A stretch of 64,000 nt of DNA from Acanthaster planci. Lineage: Eukaryota > Echinodermata > Asteroidea > Valvatida > Acanthasteridae. A program made the position numbers and the translations under genes. A model generated the notes under the pieces. That model did not search any database, was not told the DNA's origin, and saw nothing but the letters and a program-made list of their open reading frames with translations. Positions 1 through 12,100 of the stretch are shown piece after piece; the first letter of the stretch is position 1; every line of letters begins with the position of its first letter. The stretch lies in assembly GCF_001949145.1 (NCBI RefSeq), contig NW_019091368.1, positions 3,383,296-3,447,295 of the forward strand, read 5' to 3'.

Positions 1-1816
1 TCCAGCGAATTAGATTTCAGAGATGAGCCACATAATATGCAAAAACTGCTCATGATTCACAGCTACTGCAGTCAGTCCAAAAAAAAATTCCACTGAAATT
101 TTCACTGAGTGTTGCTCGGGGGACCGGGAAACTGCAAATCCTCTTACACAATAATCAGATAGAGGAGCCTGTAAGTTAGGATTCTGAGAAAATTGCGTGA
201 CTCAGGCTATAGGCTACCTCTAACCATACACCGATGTAACCTGCAAATCAAAAAGTTGCAAAATTTACATTCAAACATGCAGATTATAACCTTGCTGTGG
301 GAACGAGGCATGATCACATTTAAACAGTTTAATATTTAATTCGAATCGGCCGGCCCTGTTGCATGCAGCGTGACTCATGCAGCGACTCATAAATAATCAA
401 ATCTTGCACGGCCAGGAAACGTTTCTGAGATGAAAAAAAAATCTCAAAGAGGGAAATAGCATCACCGTAAACCACAGGGAATTAGGGGATAATTCTTGCA
501 AATGAAAGTTATTTTGAAACGCAAATCCGGGTGCAACGTGTGACTCATGGCATGGTGAGGAGAACAGTCCAGACGAACGTCTGAAACAGACGCAAATGGC
601 GCAATACATTGCAATAAAATAGGAACAACATTTATCAGGTTGAAAGATGAAAAAACGAATAAAATCCGTGACAGTACGGTCTGATTTCGGCTTACGACCA
701 TAAGTCAATGCCGTGCAATCGCGATGAGCATGTGAACTTGCTGAGAGAGAATAGTCATGCTCAGCAAAAAAAACGTTTCCCAACTCAAATGCTACAGGAT
801 GGTATTGCTCGTGACTGGTATGAAGCTGGGGGGTTTTTTTCCCCTCAGCCCGAAGGGACACCTTACAATGTTTTCCAATTCAGGAACTCCACGAAGTTGG
901 ACCAAGGACAGAAACACAATGACTAATGCCTATTTCGTCTAGCGGAGGAGAACTGCAGGAAGGAGAATGTTGGGGTTTGCCACAGTTTTAAGGGAGGAGT
1001 CCGCAGACCAATTTCCAGCCTGTTGTGCCGCTCCCTATAGAGGTAGTTTTTAGTTAGAATGAAAAGTGGCGGTAAGATAATGACTGCATCTTCCCTTTTT
1101 TGCGGTATTTTTCAACTTTGAAGGCAATAATCTGATTTTAAAGAGTCAGTTATAAACCTGGGGTAATGTCATTTGTGGGATGACAAACTGATTGGCTCAT
1201 TTGACCGATTGATCGATTTATTAAATAATTTGTAAATATCACTCACAGATTAACTGGTAGACTAACTGATTCGTCGATTTGATTAATTCTTGATCTAGGT
1301 ATATTTTATGTATCTACGATTGGAGACAGATTTTTTAAAATTAATATCAGCTTATGGGATAAATATTATGAAAAAACAAAAACAAAAATCCCAACAAGTG
1401 GATGGCCCTTTACGTTTCTGGTAAGTCAGTAATTGCCGACATAATGAATGAGTTCGGATTTCTCCCGGCTCTATAGGGACATTTTTCACCAAAGCCCGCG
1501 CGAGTTTCAAGGATGCAGAAGGTGTTTATAATGGCACGTTAGCGTAATCGGCGGTGTCTTTTGGGTTGAGATGAGTGATCTGTGGGCCCTGGGCGACCCG
1601 GCGATTTCCAACGAGGCATTTATAGTTTATACCAACACTATCTACACCAGCTGCGCGCGGGGAATGGTTCGAGAAACTTAGCGGAGCGCGGGCCAACGAC
1701 ACCGAGTGAACCGCGCGGGTCCCTGCGGGGATTTGAGCCGAACAAACCCCGCTCGCAACGCCGGGCTTTACTTCAGCCATTGATACAATAAAGTTTGCGT
1801 AAACGGCGGAGATTCC

Positions 1817-1844
1817 TTTTTCTTTCTTTCTTTCTTTCTTTCTT
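1817..1844. repeat. TTTC microsatellite
   Basis: About six uninterrupted TTTC units on the plus strand inside Wnt5 intron 2, followed by pyrimidine-rich sequence. Confidence 0.8.
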
Positions 1845-3342
1845 CCCCTACTTTCCCCCCTTTGCCCAACCTTTCAACCAACGGCGTGGTCCACTGGGGA
1901 TCGATTCCCCGCTGAAAATAGCCCCCGTCACTTCGGCTGGAGCATTGAAGGCAGGTTTAGCGAAAGGTACATTGTGCACAGCGCAAATAATGCCCAAGAC
2001 CCCTTTGTGCTGTTGCAGGGAACGATCTAAAAGTGACCAGCCAGCACCGGTTGCCCTGTCAAAACTGTTCAGGATCAAACCATCACGATGTAACAGAGAA
2101 TTAGAGAGACTCAGCTCGGTGTGTTTGGACGTCTGCATTGGGAAAGCCCACAGATTTGATAATACCGGTGATGTTTGAAGCAGAGCATTAATCTGTACTA
2201 TAACTAGTTGTTTTGTTTGTATAATTTCTGTAATTATGCATTGTGGCAAAACTACCACTATACATAGATGTCATTGTTCTTTTAAAAAGTCTCGTATAAA
2301 TTGTAACGAAATCTCCATATAACGGTACACAGGTTGTGAAATATGATAAGAAGTGTATGCGGTGTGCGGCACCGAGCTTACAGTCCTGATCGAGTATTGT
2401 ACAATGTAAGATCACAACATTCTGTACGAGAGAAAATGCGTCGGTTATAAAGGCAGAGTTGATGACAAGTATGGCGATCGAAAGATAGCTCCGTCAACAG
2501 CCTGGAATCAAGTCTAGTCAAGGTTATGCAGATATATATTACCAGACAAAGTAAACGGTGAAGGACATTTAATTTTCATATTTAGCTTGCAGGAATGTAA
2601 TTTGAAGTCAGTTTTGGCGCAGGTGAGGTCGCTTGTGGGCACAGTGTGTCGCCTCGGTCGGGGGCCGACTGCACTCCTCAATCGGATTTCGTGTTGGGTT
2701 TCCCTCACGAGGGAACGCGTGAAACACAGCGATATGGGGGAGCGAATGGCACGTCGCGTTCCTGTGGCGAGAGAACGGCCCAAAACGCGGTCCGCATTAT
2801 CATGACATAATTTCCATGTAGCCTGATGAATGGGACACAATAACAAACGAATTACTCGCCATAGAAGCCACAATGGCGTCTTATTAACAAGTTTATCCAC
2901 CGTGAAATAAGTATCGCGGCCCCGCCCACAGTACAGGGGTTCGGTAGCTGCAGATTTGGCGGGATTGTTCCCCAGACAAAGAGGCACTGAAAAATGGCAG
3001 ACGCCCAGCGGTGTGATAAAAACCGGCGAACAATAGCGGTCCGGCTTTTCAACTTGATTTCGGAAATGCGTTTCCACTCCAAATTCGCTCGCTTTGAAGA
3101 TTAATCCGACAGATTACTGGAAACTTTATGAAAATAATTTCTTCTGCAAGTGAAACCCTTTTCATATCGCTATAACAGTGCATTTGGTATAAGCAGAAAG
3201 TGTTGATGACTTCTGACAAGTAAAGCTTATTCAAGTATCAGCAATCATGAAAATGTAATGGCGGCAGTTGGGGTGTATTCTTACATTTCATAATGTTACA
3301 ACTTGTATTGAAAAATACCGCGCACGAATGGGAAAATGTTCA

Positions 3343-3412
3343 TTAACCCTAACAGTCCTGAACCCTTACATTTTTATATGATTTTGCACACACCTTAGGG
3401 AGTTAGGGTTAA
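3343..3412. mobile_element. 70-bp TTAA-bounded miniature inverted-repeat element, copy 1
   Basis: The element begins TTAACCCTAAC and ends with its exact reverse complement GTTAGGGTTAA, giving 11-bp perfect terminal inverted repeats. A second, inverted copy of the same 70-bp length is at 46792-46861, with similar interior (AGTCCTGAA, ATGATTTTGCACAC, TAGGGAG). A TTAA target duplication with CCC...GGG ends is the signature of piggyBac-superfamily elements, so a tiny non-autonomous piggyBac-like MITE is the best guess. The termini also resemble telomeric TTAGGG repeats, which is an alternative explanation. It lies inside Wnt5 intron 2. Confidence 0.65.
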
Positions 3413-4030
3413 CAAAGTGCGCAATGTAATTGACTTTTATCGAAACAAGGCACCCTCAAAAAATCTCTCAAAAGACTCCAAACAGGCCATTTTTGTTTCT
3501 GCGTTGCAGACATCGAGTGAACCGAACACCAACTCCGAGTGCACATTGTTTGGGGGGAAATCTAATATTTCTTTGTTGCTGACAAGTGCTGTCGACGGTC
3601 CAAACTATACACACAGCGATTCACGGGCGCTGAAATCCGAGGCGACACCCACCTCTGGTGTTTCACGAATTAGGTGCAGCACAATGGACACGGGCCGATC
3701 TCGTTACGCGGCCGGCTTCATGAATATTCCAAGACGGCATTGCAGGAATATTTTTCCTCTCTCGCGTCTCGCCAGCACAGTGTTTTAATGCGACACTTGA
3801 ATATCGCTTGCCGACACAGACAGATTTCGAACTGATAAAAAATCTGAATCGTCAGATTTGCAACATTAACCTATCACTTGTCGGATTACATTTGCCGTCA
3901 ACTTGTCTCTTGTTGATCTTCGACAGCTGGTTCAAGTTAGCGGGCTCCCCCAAATGCTGCACCTGGTCGAAAAGGGTGTTAAACTTCCAAAATGGAAGGC
4001 CCTGGACAGGGGTGGCAACCCGTCTGAGAG

Positions 4031-4240
4031 CGTGAACCCCCTCTAGGACATGAGCCACCTCTAAGGATGTTATTTCCCCCTTAAAAGAACGTCAGTTTCA
4101 CCCAATGATGTCATCCCCCTTCAAGGATGTGAACCCTCTCCAAAGGTGCAACCCCCCCCCCGACCCCAAGAGAGTGAGACTCCTCCAAGAGAACCCTCTG
4201 TTACAGAAAAAATACAACCCCCATGCAAGATCCTTGACAC
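4031..4240. repeat. Degenerate C-rich tandem stretch in Wnt5 intron 2
   Basis: Related short units recur with variable spacing: AACCCCCTCTAGGACATGAG, CCACCTCTAAGGATGTTA, CCCCCTTCAAGGATGTGAAC and CCCTCTCCAAAGGTGCAACC. The pattern suggests an old, decayed minisatellite with a unit of roughly 20-40 bases. No coding potential is recognised. Confidence 0.4.
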
Positions 4241-4897
4241 AGACAGACAATGTTAACTTTCGGGGGGCCCTTTCAAGGTTGCAGAAGACCTCTAAAGGAA
4301 TCCATCCAAGCGAGTATTAAAGCCCCCCCAGGATGTTCATGTATATACCCTCAGTCTTGGTAAGTTGACCTTCTCTGGGTAAAGGCAGAGTTGAATCCAA
4401 GCTGCCAGCGCTTCTCCAAGGGTATACGTGGGCCCAACAGAATGGTGGGCGTGTACCAAATAGGGGTATCTTCAAGATTTGTACTTTGTGGATCTCCTTA
4501 ATTAAGAAAACCTTCCTCACAAACATCCCTTGTTATTTCGTCGGTCCTAACCCCATTTCATGACACAGTGTTAGCCATGGTATACCTTTTGAACAAAGCT
4601 TATGGACTTCCTGGGGGGGAGGGGGTGAGACACCACAGCAGTCCAGGGTGCGATTCAGTACCAAAAGTACAAGGAGGGTGGGCATACCCAAGGAAGGCTT
4701 AGGTAGGATAGTGCTTCTTGGAACCCAACACACGACTCCACAGATATCATTTACACGTAGGAACCGCAAACCACCTGCGCACTGCCAAGTTTGAAACTCG
4801 AAACTAATAAGACCCTATACCTCGGCCCAACCTTACCAGTGTGGGTACTTGTAAGGTTGGAACAAATCCTTCCACGGGTCAGTACAGGTGCACTCAC

Positions 4898-5169
4898 CGA
4901 TCGCAGTGACGCGGCCGAAGACGGACCCCGTCTCGGCCGTGCTGCAGTTCCAGCGGCGGTTGCTGAACTGGTAGCGGCACTCCTCGATGCCCATGCGGGC
5001 CCCCTCGCCGATCGGGCCCATGTGGTCCTGGAAGAGCTGGCACAGCTTCTGCTGGCCGGAGGACAGGCCCGGCAGCTCGGCGCACAGGGGCTGGGTGCCC
5101 AGGATGTATAGCTCCGGGCTGCTCAACGTCTCGAACTGGTGGAGAATCCGCGAGTCGACACCTAGGTTC
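4898..5169 (-). CDS. Wnt5: Wnt5 second coding exon (N-terminal Wnt domain)
   Basis: The minus-strand exon starts after a pyrimidine-rich tract and CAG acceptor (acceptor AG at 5171-5170). It ends at 4898 before a GTGAGT donor, leaving one base of a glycine codon (phase 1). It encodes residues 22-112 of the preprotein. Recognisable blocks are [19 protein letters not shown], then [34 protein letters not shown] and VFGRVTAIG. These align with human WNT5A (YIIGAQPLC, GEGAKTGIKECQYQF, RRWNCST, VFGRVMQIG). Four conserved Wnt cysteines fall at residues 51, 65, 86 and 97, and NCS at 96-98 is a conserved N-glycosylation sequon. Wnt5 is a secreted lipid-modified ligand acting mainly through Frizzled/Ror non-canonical pathways. 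The next expected exon (starting near the RETAF motif) was not found between 1 and 4897. Other Wnt subfamilies fit less well because of the WWxLG and YILG.QPLC motifs. Confidence 0.96.
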
Positions 5170-8100
5170 CTGAAGACGTCAAGAAAAGGAGTGAAAGGAA
5201 TGAAATCCCTCGTCTATACCTTGAAGGAAAAACTCACAGATAAAAGAATGTAGTTTACTTGCAACAGAACAAGAACGTGCTTTTGGAATGTCAAAATAAA
5301 TCAGGTGCCACAGTCAGATCCTTAACAGACTTTTTGTTCAATAGTGGACCCCATCTTGATCAAATAAGCGTGTCAACTGGCTGCATTCACACCAACAGCG
5401 CCCTCATTTATCGAGTAAGTGGTTTAAACATCACGGGCTAGACCGCTGCACACATTTTAAAATGTTGAAACCAGGTACATTTACATGTACATTTGTGACA
5501 CAGGGCCTTTAACTGGAGACTTCTCTGGAAAATGTTAGCTTGAAAACGGGCCCAAAAGGCTAACTGACATTTTATGAACGATGTAATTTTTGCCCAGGCA
5601 AGGACTGTTTGGGTGCACATTCCAGGCGCGCGTAGCCATGTGTTTTACGTCCTAATCTCACGCAATCCTCTTGTTTGTTGTGCTTACCGCTGCCATCCAT
5701 AATTCAAGGCAAACACACGGGGCCCAGTCAAGGCTGAATACCACTGGCTAACACCATTCAAAACACCCTATCATATCATGTTCGCGGACAACAAATCGCT
5801 TGCTCACGGAAATCAAGACCTTCAGGTGACGAGCAGGTTACATTTCTTTACATTTTCAAACCGTTTTTCTGTTTTTTTTAACTTCACCTGAAAAATAGCT
5901 CTGGTTTAGGGGTAGTATCTTGTTCAAAAACAAGAAAAATCATTTTGTGGTAGTGTAGTAAACCCAAACTGAATTGAATAAAAACATTTTGAACTTTACA
6001 AATCATCTGCTATTCAATGATTAAAAAGAACAGAGAAGTTTGGGATTCGACGTGGAAAACAAAGACGAAAAACATTCTTTCCCTTTCTATGGAAAAATAG
6101 TGTCCCTTGAACACAAAAAAGGTGTAAATATTGGTCACAAAGCAAATTGGTTCAGTGTTTGAATCTGGGGGATAAGTGGCCATTAACGTGGAGTATTTTG
6201 ATGTTTTCATGACAGGAAGACGCTACTGTTTGTCCCTATAAAGTGAAGTGATATTTAACCGATCACAAAACATGGCTTACAATAATTGACAGGGAAAGAA
6301 TTTCACCACACAATGCGTTGTTGGCGGTTGTTCCTTGGCACGGAGGATTTCGAGAAATGTGGAAGCCCCTCCGGGGGGAAACGAGGCTAGAGCAAACATC
6401 GCGCTGTCCATAGCGGGCGGCCAGAAACATCTCCTCAGTTGGGGCTTGTGGCACACTCGTCCTGGTCAACACTTCAGCTCACCCGGCCACAAAAGGAGGA
6501 GACAATTGCACAGATAATATGGGGGAGGGCAATCGCCACTTTACCGTGTCCACAAATGTTTGTAAGCTCGCCGGGCGGGTATGGTAATCCTGAATACCAG
6601 GGCGGGATGATCGCCGAGAGAGGATTCGTCTCCTCTACCTACATCATCGACGAGTAACTTCACGTCTTGGCGCTGTCATCTTCCATTCATCGTCGGTTCA
6701 TCCTTGAGGGGTTAAACACGTCTGAAATGAATGGAGGACCTCTCGACGGCGTGGATCTGATTACTGGCCCGATAAAAAGGGTACAAGTGGGCACTTTGCA
6801 TGTGCCTCAATTTGGATTGTGCTCGCTTTTATCTTTGTTGAAAACAAACAAAAGGAAATTCTCCAGAATTTAGTCGTGATGGTGCGATGGAGAGTCACTG
6901 TAATAGTCGAACCGGTCCCATATAACGTCAACTCAAAAGAAACCACAAGAACTGAGGCCACATTTTGAGTTGTTATTTCACACTCTCGGTGAAGTGCATC
7001 ACGTGAGGAAATAACCCCACAACACAATGAGATGATCGGCAAAAAACTCCGATTCGCAGATACACGTCTCTCGCTATTCGCATGTACATATACATGTGCA
7101 TACAGACGTATCGTGCTTGCGTCAAGGGCAAACGGTCGCAATGTTATAACTCCGAACATTTATGTTTCCGGGGAGCGTGGCGCCGATTGATTTGTGGTGA
7201 ACTCGGACCATTTTGAAGGCCAGGTCCCTTGGATATTTGATAAGATGAATCGACCGTTCTGTCAACACAGCATTCCAAACCAATGGGACAAAACGTTGAA
7301 AACGTACAAACTTTTTTTAACCGCATGTATATGACCACTCCGAATTACCTTGGGATTGGTACTAATATGCTCAAATCTTGACATTTTAGTGCAGTTCCAT
7401 GTCAAAGACAAACGGGGAACTGTTTCTTTTTCAAATTCCCATTATAGTTTTACTCATTCTTAATTATAATATTAATGTTTATTGGACACTACTGTCCAAA
7501 ATATTTTTCTAAGACAATGTTATTTTGGCAGACGGGTAGTTGAATTTATTTGAGGTAGGCTTCATCTGAACATCTCGGTTTCATTCTGTTTTCTGCCTAC
7601 AAAGTAAAACACAATTGGGGAAGCTGACCGAAGAATATCACATTTGACTCACTTCTGAAAAAGTCACCACTTATCATGATCTCTGGCAAGTCCACGCGAT
7701 AATAAAGAGCATTCTGCCCGCCCCCATCGCCGTAATGGTTAGACTGTGGGGAAAAAATCTCACTCGACGGACCAATCCCCGCAATTACGGAGTCAACAAT
7801 GGTGCTTGATGATCCCATTAAGTCGATACCCGTATCATAGTCCAAGTTACCTTCCCCCCCCCACAAGGCTCCCCCTTCCCCCCTTGAGCTCGCTGAAAAA
7901 AAGTAGCAGCATCCTCTCACTAGTGAATACTGTACCGATGCCCGAAAGGCTCCGAATGTTTCACGCTTGGCCGGACTGAGAATGCGAGCATCCGATGACA
8001 CACACAGCAATATCTGTAATGTGTACGCTACTGGTCGTGCCTTATTCTTTTATCATTTTTTTTAATTCTATGTAATTTTTGTCTGCCCCCGATCTCCCAT

Positions 8101-8671
8101 ATAAAAAACATGGTTTGTGCAATGTTTCCAGAGAGGAAATTTTCACGAGGGAACGATCGAGGAGCTCGGTGATTCTTTCACATGCCAGCCGATGTTCAGA
8201 GAATCAATAAGCAACTGACATTCTTTGGTCATCTCTCTCTGTTCTTTGTTGCAACCGCCAAGGCCTCTTCAATACGCTCAGGTCGGAGTTGAATTTTGTT
8301 GGGGTCGCTTCACTTGAAGAACTTCGATCCACGTCGCCCAAAGAAGGGTCTTCTGCCTGCGTTTGCTTGTTCGCCTGATATTTCTTTGAAATCAGAGCAG
8401 TAACAAATTGGCTTGCTGCCATTACTGGTGGTTTTCCCAGCATACCCAGCAAGTTTCCAAACAAACAAATAAAATTGTTTTTATCTTAAATTATCCTCGC
8501 CTATTTCTAAGCATCCGCAATCCGGGACATTGTACAGTGACTTAATCACCACAGAACTGAACATTTTAATAACGTCTGGTTGCATTCTTACAATCTCATA
8601 AACGATGTTTGACTGCGTCAAGGGTAAAGTGGGGGAGTGTTATAGGTTTAATGAACTTTAACTGGACTTAC
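5170..8671 (-). other. Wnt5: Wnt5 intron 1
   Basis: This 3.5 kb intron separates the signal-peptide exon from the first Wnt-domain exon. It is bounded by GTAAGT at its 5' end and a pyrimidine-rich CAG at its 3' end. The open frames inside it (for example 6335-6657, 6761-7159, 7597-8010 and 8204-8464) show no recognisable protein similarity and are probably chance. The stretch 6340-6660 is GC-richer than its surroundings, and a GAGGGCGC octamer (reverse complement) lies at 5398-5405. Nothing else is identified. Confidence 0.8.
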
Positions 8672-8736
8672 CACCACGTAACATCTTGAGCGTAGCTGAC
8701 AGCAACGACGATGCTGAGTATCCACGCATTCCTCAT
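8672..8736 (-). CDS. Wnt5: Wnt5 first coding exon (signal peptide)
   Basis: This short exon is read on the minus strand from ATG (complement of 8734-8736). It encodes MRNAWILSIVVAVSYAQ followed by DVTW and two bases of the next codon. Residues 5-16 form a hydrophobic core typical of a secretory signal peptide, with likely cleavage after SYA. The exon ends at 8672 in front of a consensus GTAAGT donor. The two trailing bases TG join the G that opens exon 2 to give a second tryptophan, producing TWWNLGV. That matches the N-terminal WWxLG of Wnt5 proteins (human WNT5A has SWWSLGM), so phase, sequence and order all agree. An in-frame ATG at 8802-8800 could extend the protein by 22 residues. I prefer 8736 because it puts the signal peptide at the extreme N-terminus. 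Exons after exon 2 lie left of the window. Confidence 0.9.
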
Positions 8737-9080
8737 CGCAGTGAGCCGTGTTGTGCTCGCGATAAACTGCCGGTCGCCCCGGCAGTGGCCACCCGTCAAC
8801 ATGGCGTTGCTCCCGGTGGTAAACGACCTCCGTGGGCGCGATGGATTTCTGGCCGGGAAGGGAAAACTCGGGGTAGCAATCTACCGATGTCTACCTGCGG
8901 TGCTGTCCTTGTTTCAGTGTGGAGCGACTCTCTCTCAAGTCTTGGCTCGAGCTGTTCTCGGCGGACAAAACGCGCCTTGTTCGTAATATTATTCCAAGCC
9001 GTCCGCGTCTGTTTTCAGACGGCGCAGAGTGTCGGCTGGTGCGTGCTCCCCTGACATCTACGGACGGGACCGCGCTGTGT
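8737..9080 (-). promoter_or_regulatory. Wnt5: Probable Wnt5 5' leader and CpG-rich promoter area
   Basis: Immediately upstream of the Wnt5 start codon the sequence becomes GC- and CpG-rich until about 9080, as expected for a 5' leader and core promoter. The frame of the Wnt5 start is open back to a TAG just beyond 8880, with one additional in-frame ATG at 8802. No TATA box is evident in a fixed place, so the transcription start cannot be set. An upstream non-coding exon cannot be excluded. Confidence 0.45.
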
Positions 9081-9167
9081 AACTTGCCTGGATAGGCGGG
9101 CGATATCTTATCACCCCCTTGCTCCCACAAACGACACCAAGACCTCTGGCTGAACAAAGGAAAAGAG

Positions 9168-9175
9168 TGACGTCA
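9168..9175. promoter_or_regulatory. CRE-type palindrome TGACGTCA upstream of Wnt5
   Basis: A perfect TGACGTCA palindrome (CREB/ATF consensus) lies about 430 bases upstream of the Wnt5 start codon, at the edge of the GC-rich leader. Further perfect copies occur at 44005, 52620 and 59178, so the motif is not unique. Position suggests a promoter role, but function is not shown. Confidence 0.35.
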
Positions 9176-12100
9176 CCAAGTTAGAGGTGTGAGATCAGGG
9201 GGAAGGAAGGCACAAAAATAACAGACCTGGCATTACCCCTGCAGTTATTGTGGCAGCGAACAATGCCTCAGCTATGGGTGGTGGTGCCATGGATAGGGCA
9301 GCTCGAGTAGCCGTGGCGAAATATTAGGGAAGCAACATGTCAACAGAACAAAAAACATGCATACACATATAACATTTCAAAGTTGCAGGAACATTAAACT
9401 CAGGTCGCTACACGAACGACGCGGCAAATATAGGGGGAAAAATGAGCACCTGTGAAGTGTATGTTTGTTCACCGGCTGATGTAATGTGATTAACACACAA
9501 GTCATCGCTCAGGGTTCCCACGGAATGCTTTTGAGCTCCACCGCGGATATACGACGTTCGGAGCGCCGGTCTAAAAAAAAAAAAAACGAAAATCCCCCGG
9601 CGACAGACAGGGGGCTCTGGGCCGTGAACCAACCGACCTGGTCTTAACAGCGCTGTGTAACGGATGGATTACAGAATGATGAACTATGTGCGGAAACTCT
9701 CCCAACTCTGCAAAACAGCCGGTGCCGATTCGGTATTGTCGGCGGCTAATTGTGATCCGCACGAGCAGTGATCGCTCAGCCACTCTCCCAGATTCCTGAT
9801 TGGACGGGGACGAGTGGCTTGCTGTGCTGCGCGCGCATTGTTAATTGTAATTTGAGCCCTTCCTCAAATAAGGTGGAGGGCAGATTATGTTGCGCCACCC
9901 TACTGGTATTTCTCGCTCACGGGTTTCTACAGTTTCCTAAAAGTTCAAGAGCTACCAAAATATTCCCCTGTTGGGTATATGGGGCGGTTTCTTGCAACCA
10001 AATTCGGGAAAAAAGACAAAAAGAAAATAGCAAAACCGAGAGTATAAGAATGTCCTTTACCGCCCTCAAAAGAAAAGATTATTTTTAAATTAAAAATGTG
10101 TTAGAGAAGTTGCAACACGAACATTTTGTGGCACTTTCTGATAACCCAACATGGAGCCAAGTTGGAATTCCTACTGGACATGCGCATAATACGAGTTGAC
10201 CATATTTACTTTGTAACAAGACGGATAGCCGAATCCACACTATGCAATTTTCAACCGATAAAAATGAAGACAGAAACGTTAAACCGCGAAGCTGTGAAAA
10301 ACAAAATCGAAATTTTACTTGAAAACTATTTTTTTCTGTGATTTCTTCCGCACCTGTAGGGTTTTCCGCGAATAATGTATGGAGAGATTTTTTCCTGAAA
10401 GGCAAATCGTCAAATTTTGATGTGTATGAGCATGTACGAGCGTGTACAGGCACGAAGTTGAAAACTTGTATATTGCTTCCTAAAAATACGAGATTTACAG
10501 AATCGCTCTTCGTTCGTTTGCGTACACATAGTCAAAGCCAGCTCTGTCCGCTATGGTCCGCTCAAACACGGCCCATTGTCTGTCCTTACTCTACATTCCG
10601 ATTAGAGCGCAGTGCGCACAGAACAAATTGAAGACTGTAACATTTTGCACTGCACTGTACTGGCAATATAATCATTTAGCACAGGTTTAATACATATACA
10701 TGTACATGCCTTCCACAAGTGGGATTAGCTGGATAGATGCAATGGCTCCCAGGCTATCTCTTTTCATTATTTACACAAGAAATTAGTTCCAGTTGAATTC
10801 AGTACACGGGGGGGGGACTCTCTGAGCCACTTTGTAGGCCGTAAATCACAATAATGACCGCACAAAGCAGGGAGTTATAATACAACCCTGTGCATGCAAG
10901 ATTTTGCAACCACGACGACAGCGGTTTCCTGGACGACAAGGTGAGAAAATATAGAGTGGATATCCACAAGCTGGGAAATTACAGGAAATTGGAAGCCTTT
11001 AAAAAGCCAGGACTGGTTAATTAGCCAGTTTATCCCTTTTTATTCGATGACAAATTATCGAGCGAAACTCGTTATAGGCCTACATCCTCGGCAGTCTTAT
11101 TGGCGCGCTCAGTACACAAACGCGTTCGCGCAAGCAGAAAATATCGCCCCCATATATAATGATCGTCTTGATTGCATGCCGATTGTACGGGACTTGCGAC
11201 TGAAGCCATAAAACGCTTTAATTCCTTCCTTCTGTTCCCCCACTCTTCTCCCGGCATTGAATCGGCCATGTTGGACAATCGCTGGTCTCCTTGGTGCCCT
11301 GCCATTGTGGGCACCTGCCCCGCAGTGTGTATCGGCTTAAATAGCAATACAAACACCAATTTGTGGGCATAAAGACGATTGGCAAAATGGCAACCCTAGC
11401 GGTGTTCGCTAGCGGATTCCTACCTCCATACACAGGATTTCGTCATGTGCCGCTAGAATTATTCTGCCCGATGTTCGACCGGTTATGTTCAACATATTGC
11501 TCTATGGTTCAACTTGAGGACTGTGGATGCCCAGTCAGAAATAACTACAGAAATGCCCATAGTATAGTGTTTTGTTGCACGACATTCATGTTTGCAATAT
11601 TTAGGCCTAGTTGGTAACACGGGTGACAATTTAGGGCCGTTTTCCCATTTCCAGATTATGCACAGAATTCGCGTGTCTGCAGTCGAAACTGCCACAAGAT
11701 AAACTTCAGGACCCAAGATACCAAAATTTGGTGACAAGTTGATTCAAAGTTAGTTTTGGGTAGGCCTAATACTTTTCAATGCAAAGACTGTTCTTGCCAC
11801 GATGATGATACATGTACCTTCATGAGACGAGGTAGACAAATTTTGAGAAGGGGCCGATGATTTGACCACCACTGCTGCGGTCAATTTGCGAAAATTCCCG
11901 ACCGACCGAAGGGACGGAGATTGGGGTGACACTCGAGACGGCACAACCGCTGACGGGCATTACGGAATATTATGGTAACAGTGTTTGCCAGGGTGTACAG
12001 TTCGCGCATTCTGGTTACCGAATAAACCATGCGTTAGGCTAATGGCGGCCCTGATTGGGCTGTGCAGCTGCCAGATTATGAGGCGACCTCTGTAAACCGG

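Larger units (their letters stand above)
1..4897 (-). other. Wnt5: Wnt5 intron 2, 5' portion
   Basis: Everything from the GTGAGT donor at 4897 down to the left edge is interpreted as intron. No sequence resembling the next conserved Wnt blocks (RETAF, WGGCGDN) was seen on the minus strand here. The intron contains a small TTAA-flanked inverted-repeat element at 3343-3412, a TTTC microsatellite at 1817-1844 and a degenerate C-rich tandem stretch near 4031-4240. GC-richer patches at 1490-1780 and 2630-2800 have open frames on both strands but no recognisable product. The real intron extends beyond the window. Confidence 0.7.

Noticed and set aside
2514-3077. Minus-strand 187-codon frame in Wnt5 intron 2
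   Set aside because: No recognisable domain and an odd composition; it is in a position occupied by the Wnt5 intron on the same strand. Length alone is weak evidence in 64 kb.
4791-5111. Plus-strand 106-codon frame overlapping the Wnt5 exon
   Set aside because: It is the antisense shadow of the Wnt5 exon; all recognisable similarity is on the minus strand.
8204-8464. Minus-strand 86-codon frame (MLGKPPVMAASQFVTALISK)
   Set aside because: It lies within Wnt5 intron 1, has no ATG at its 5' end and no convincing splice sites. The peptide looks plausible but matches no family.
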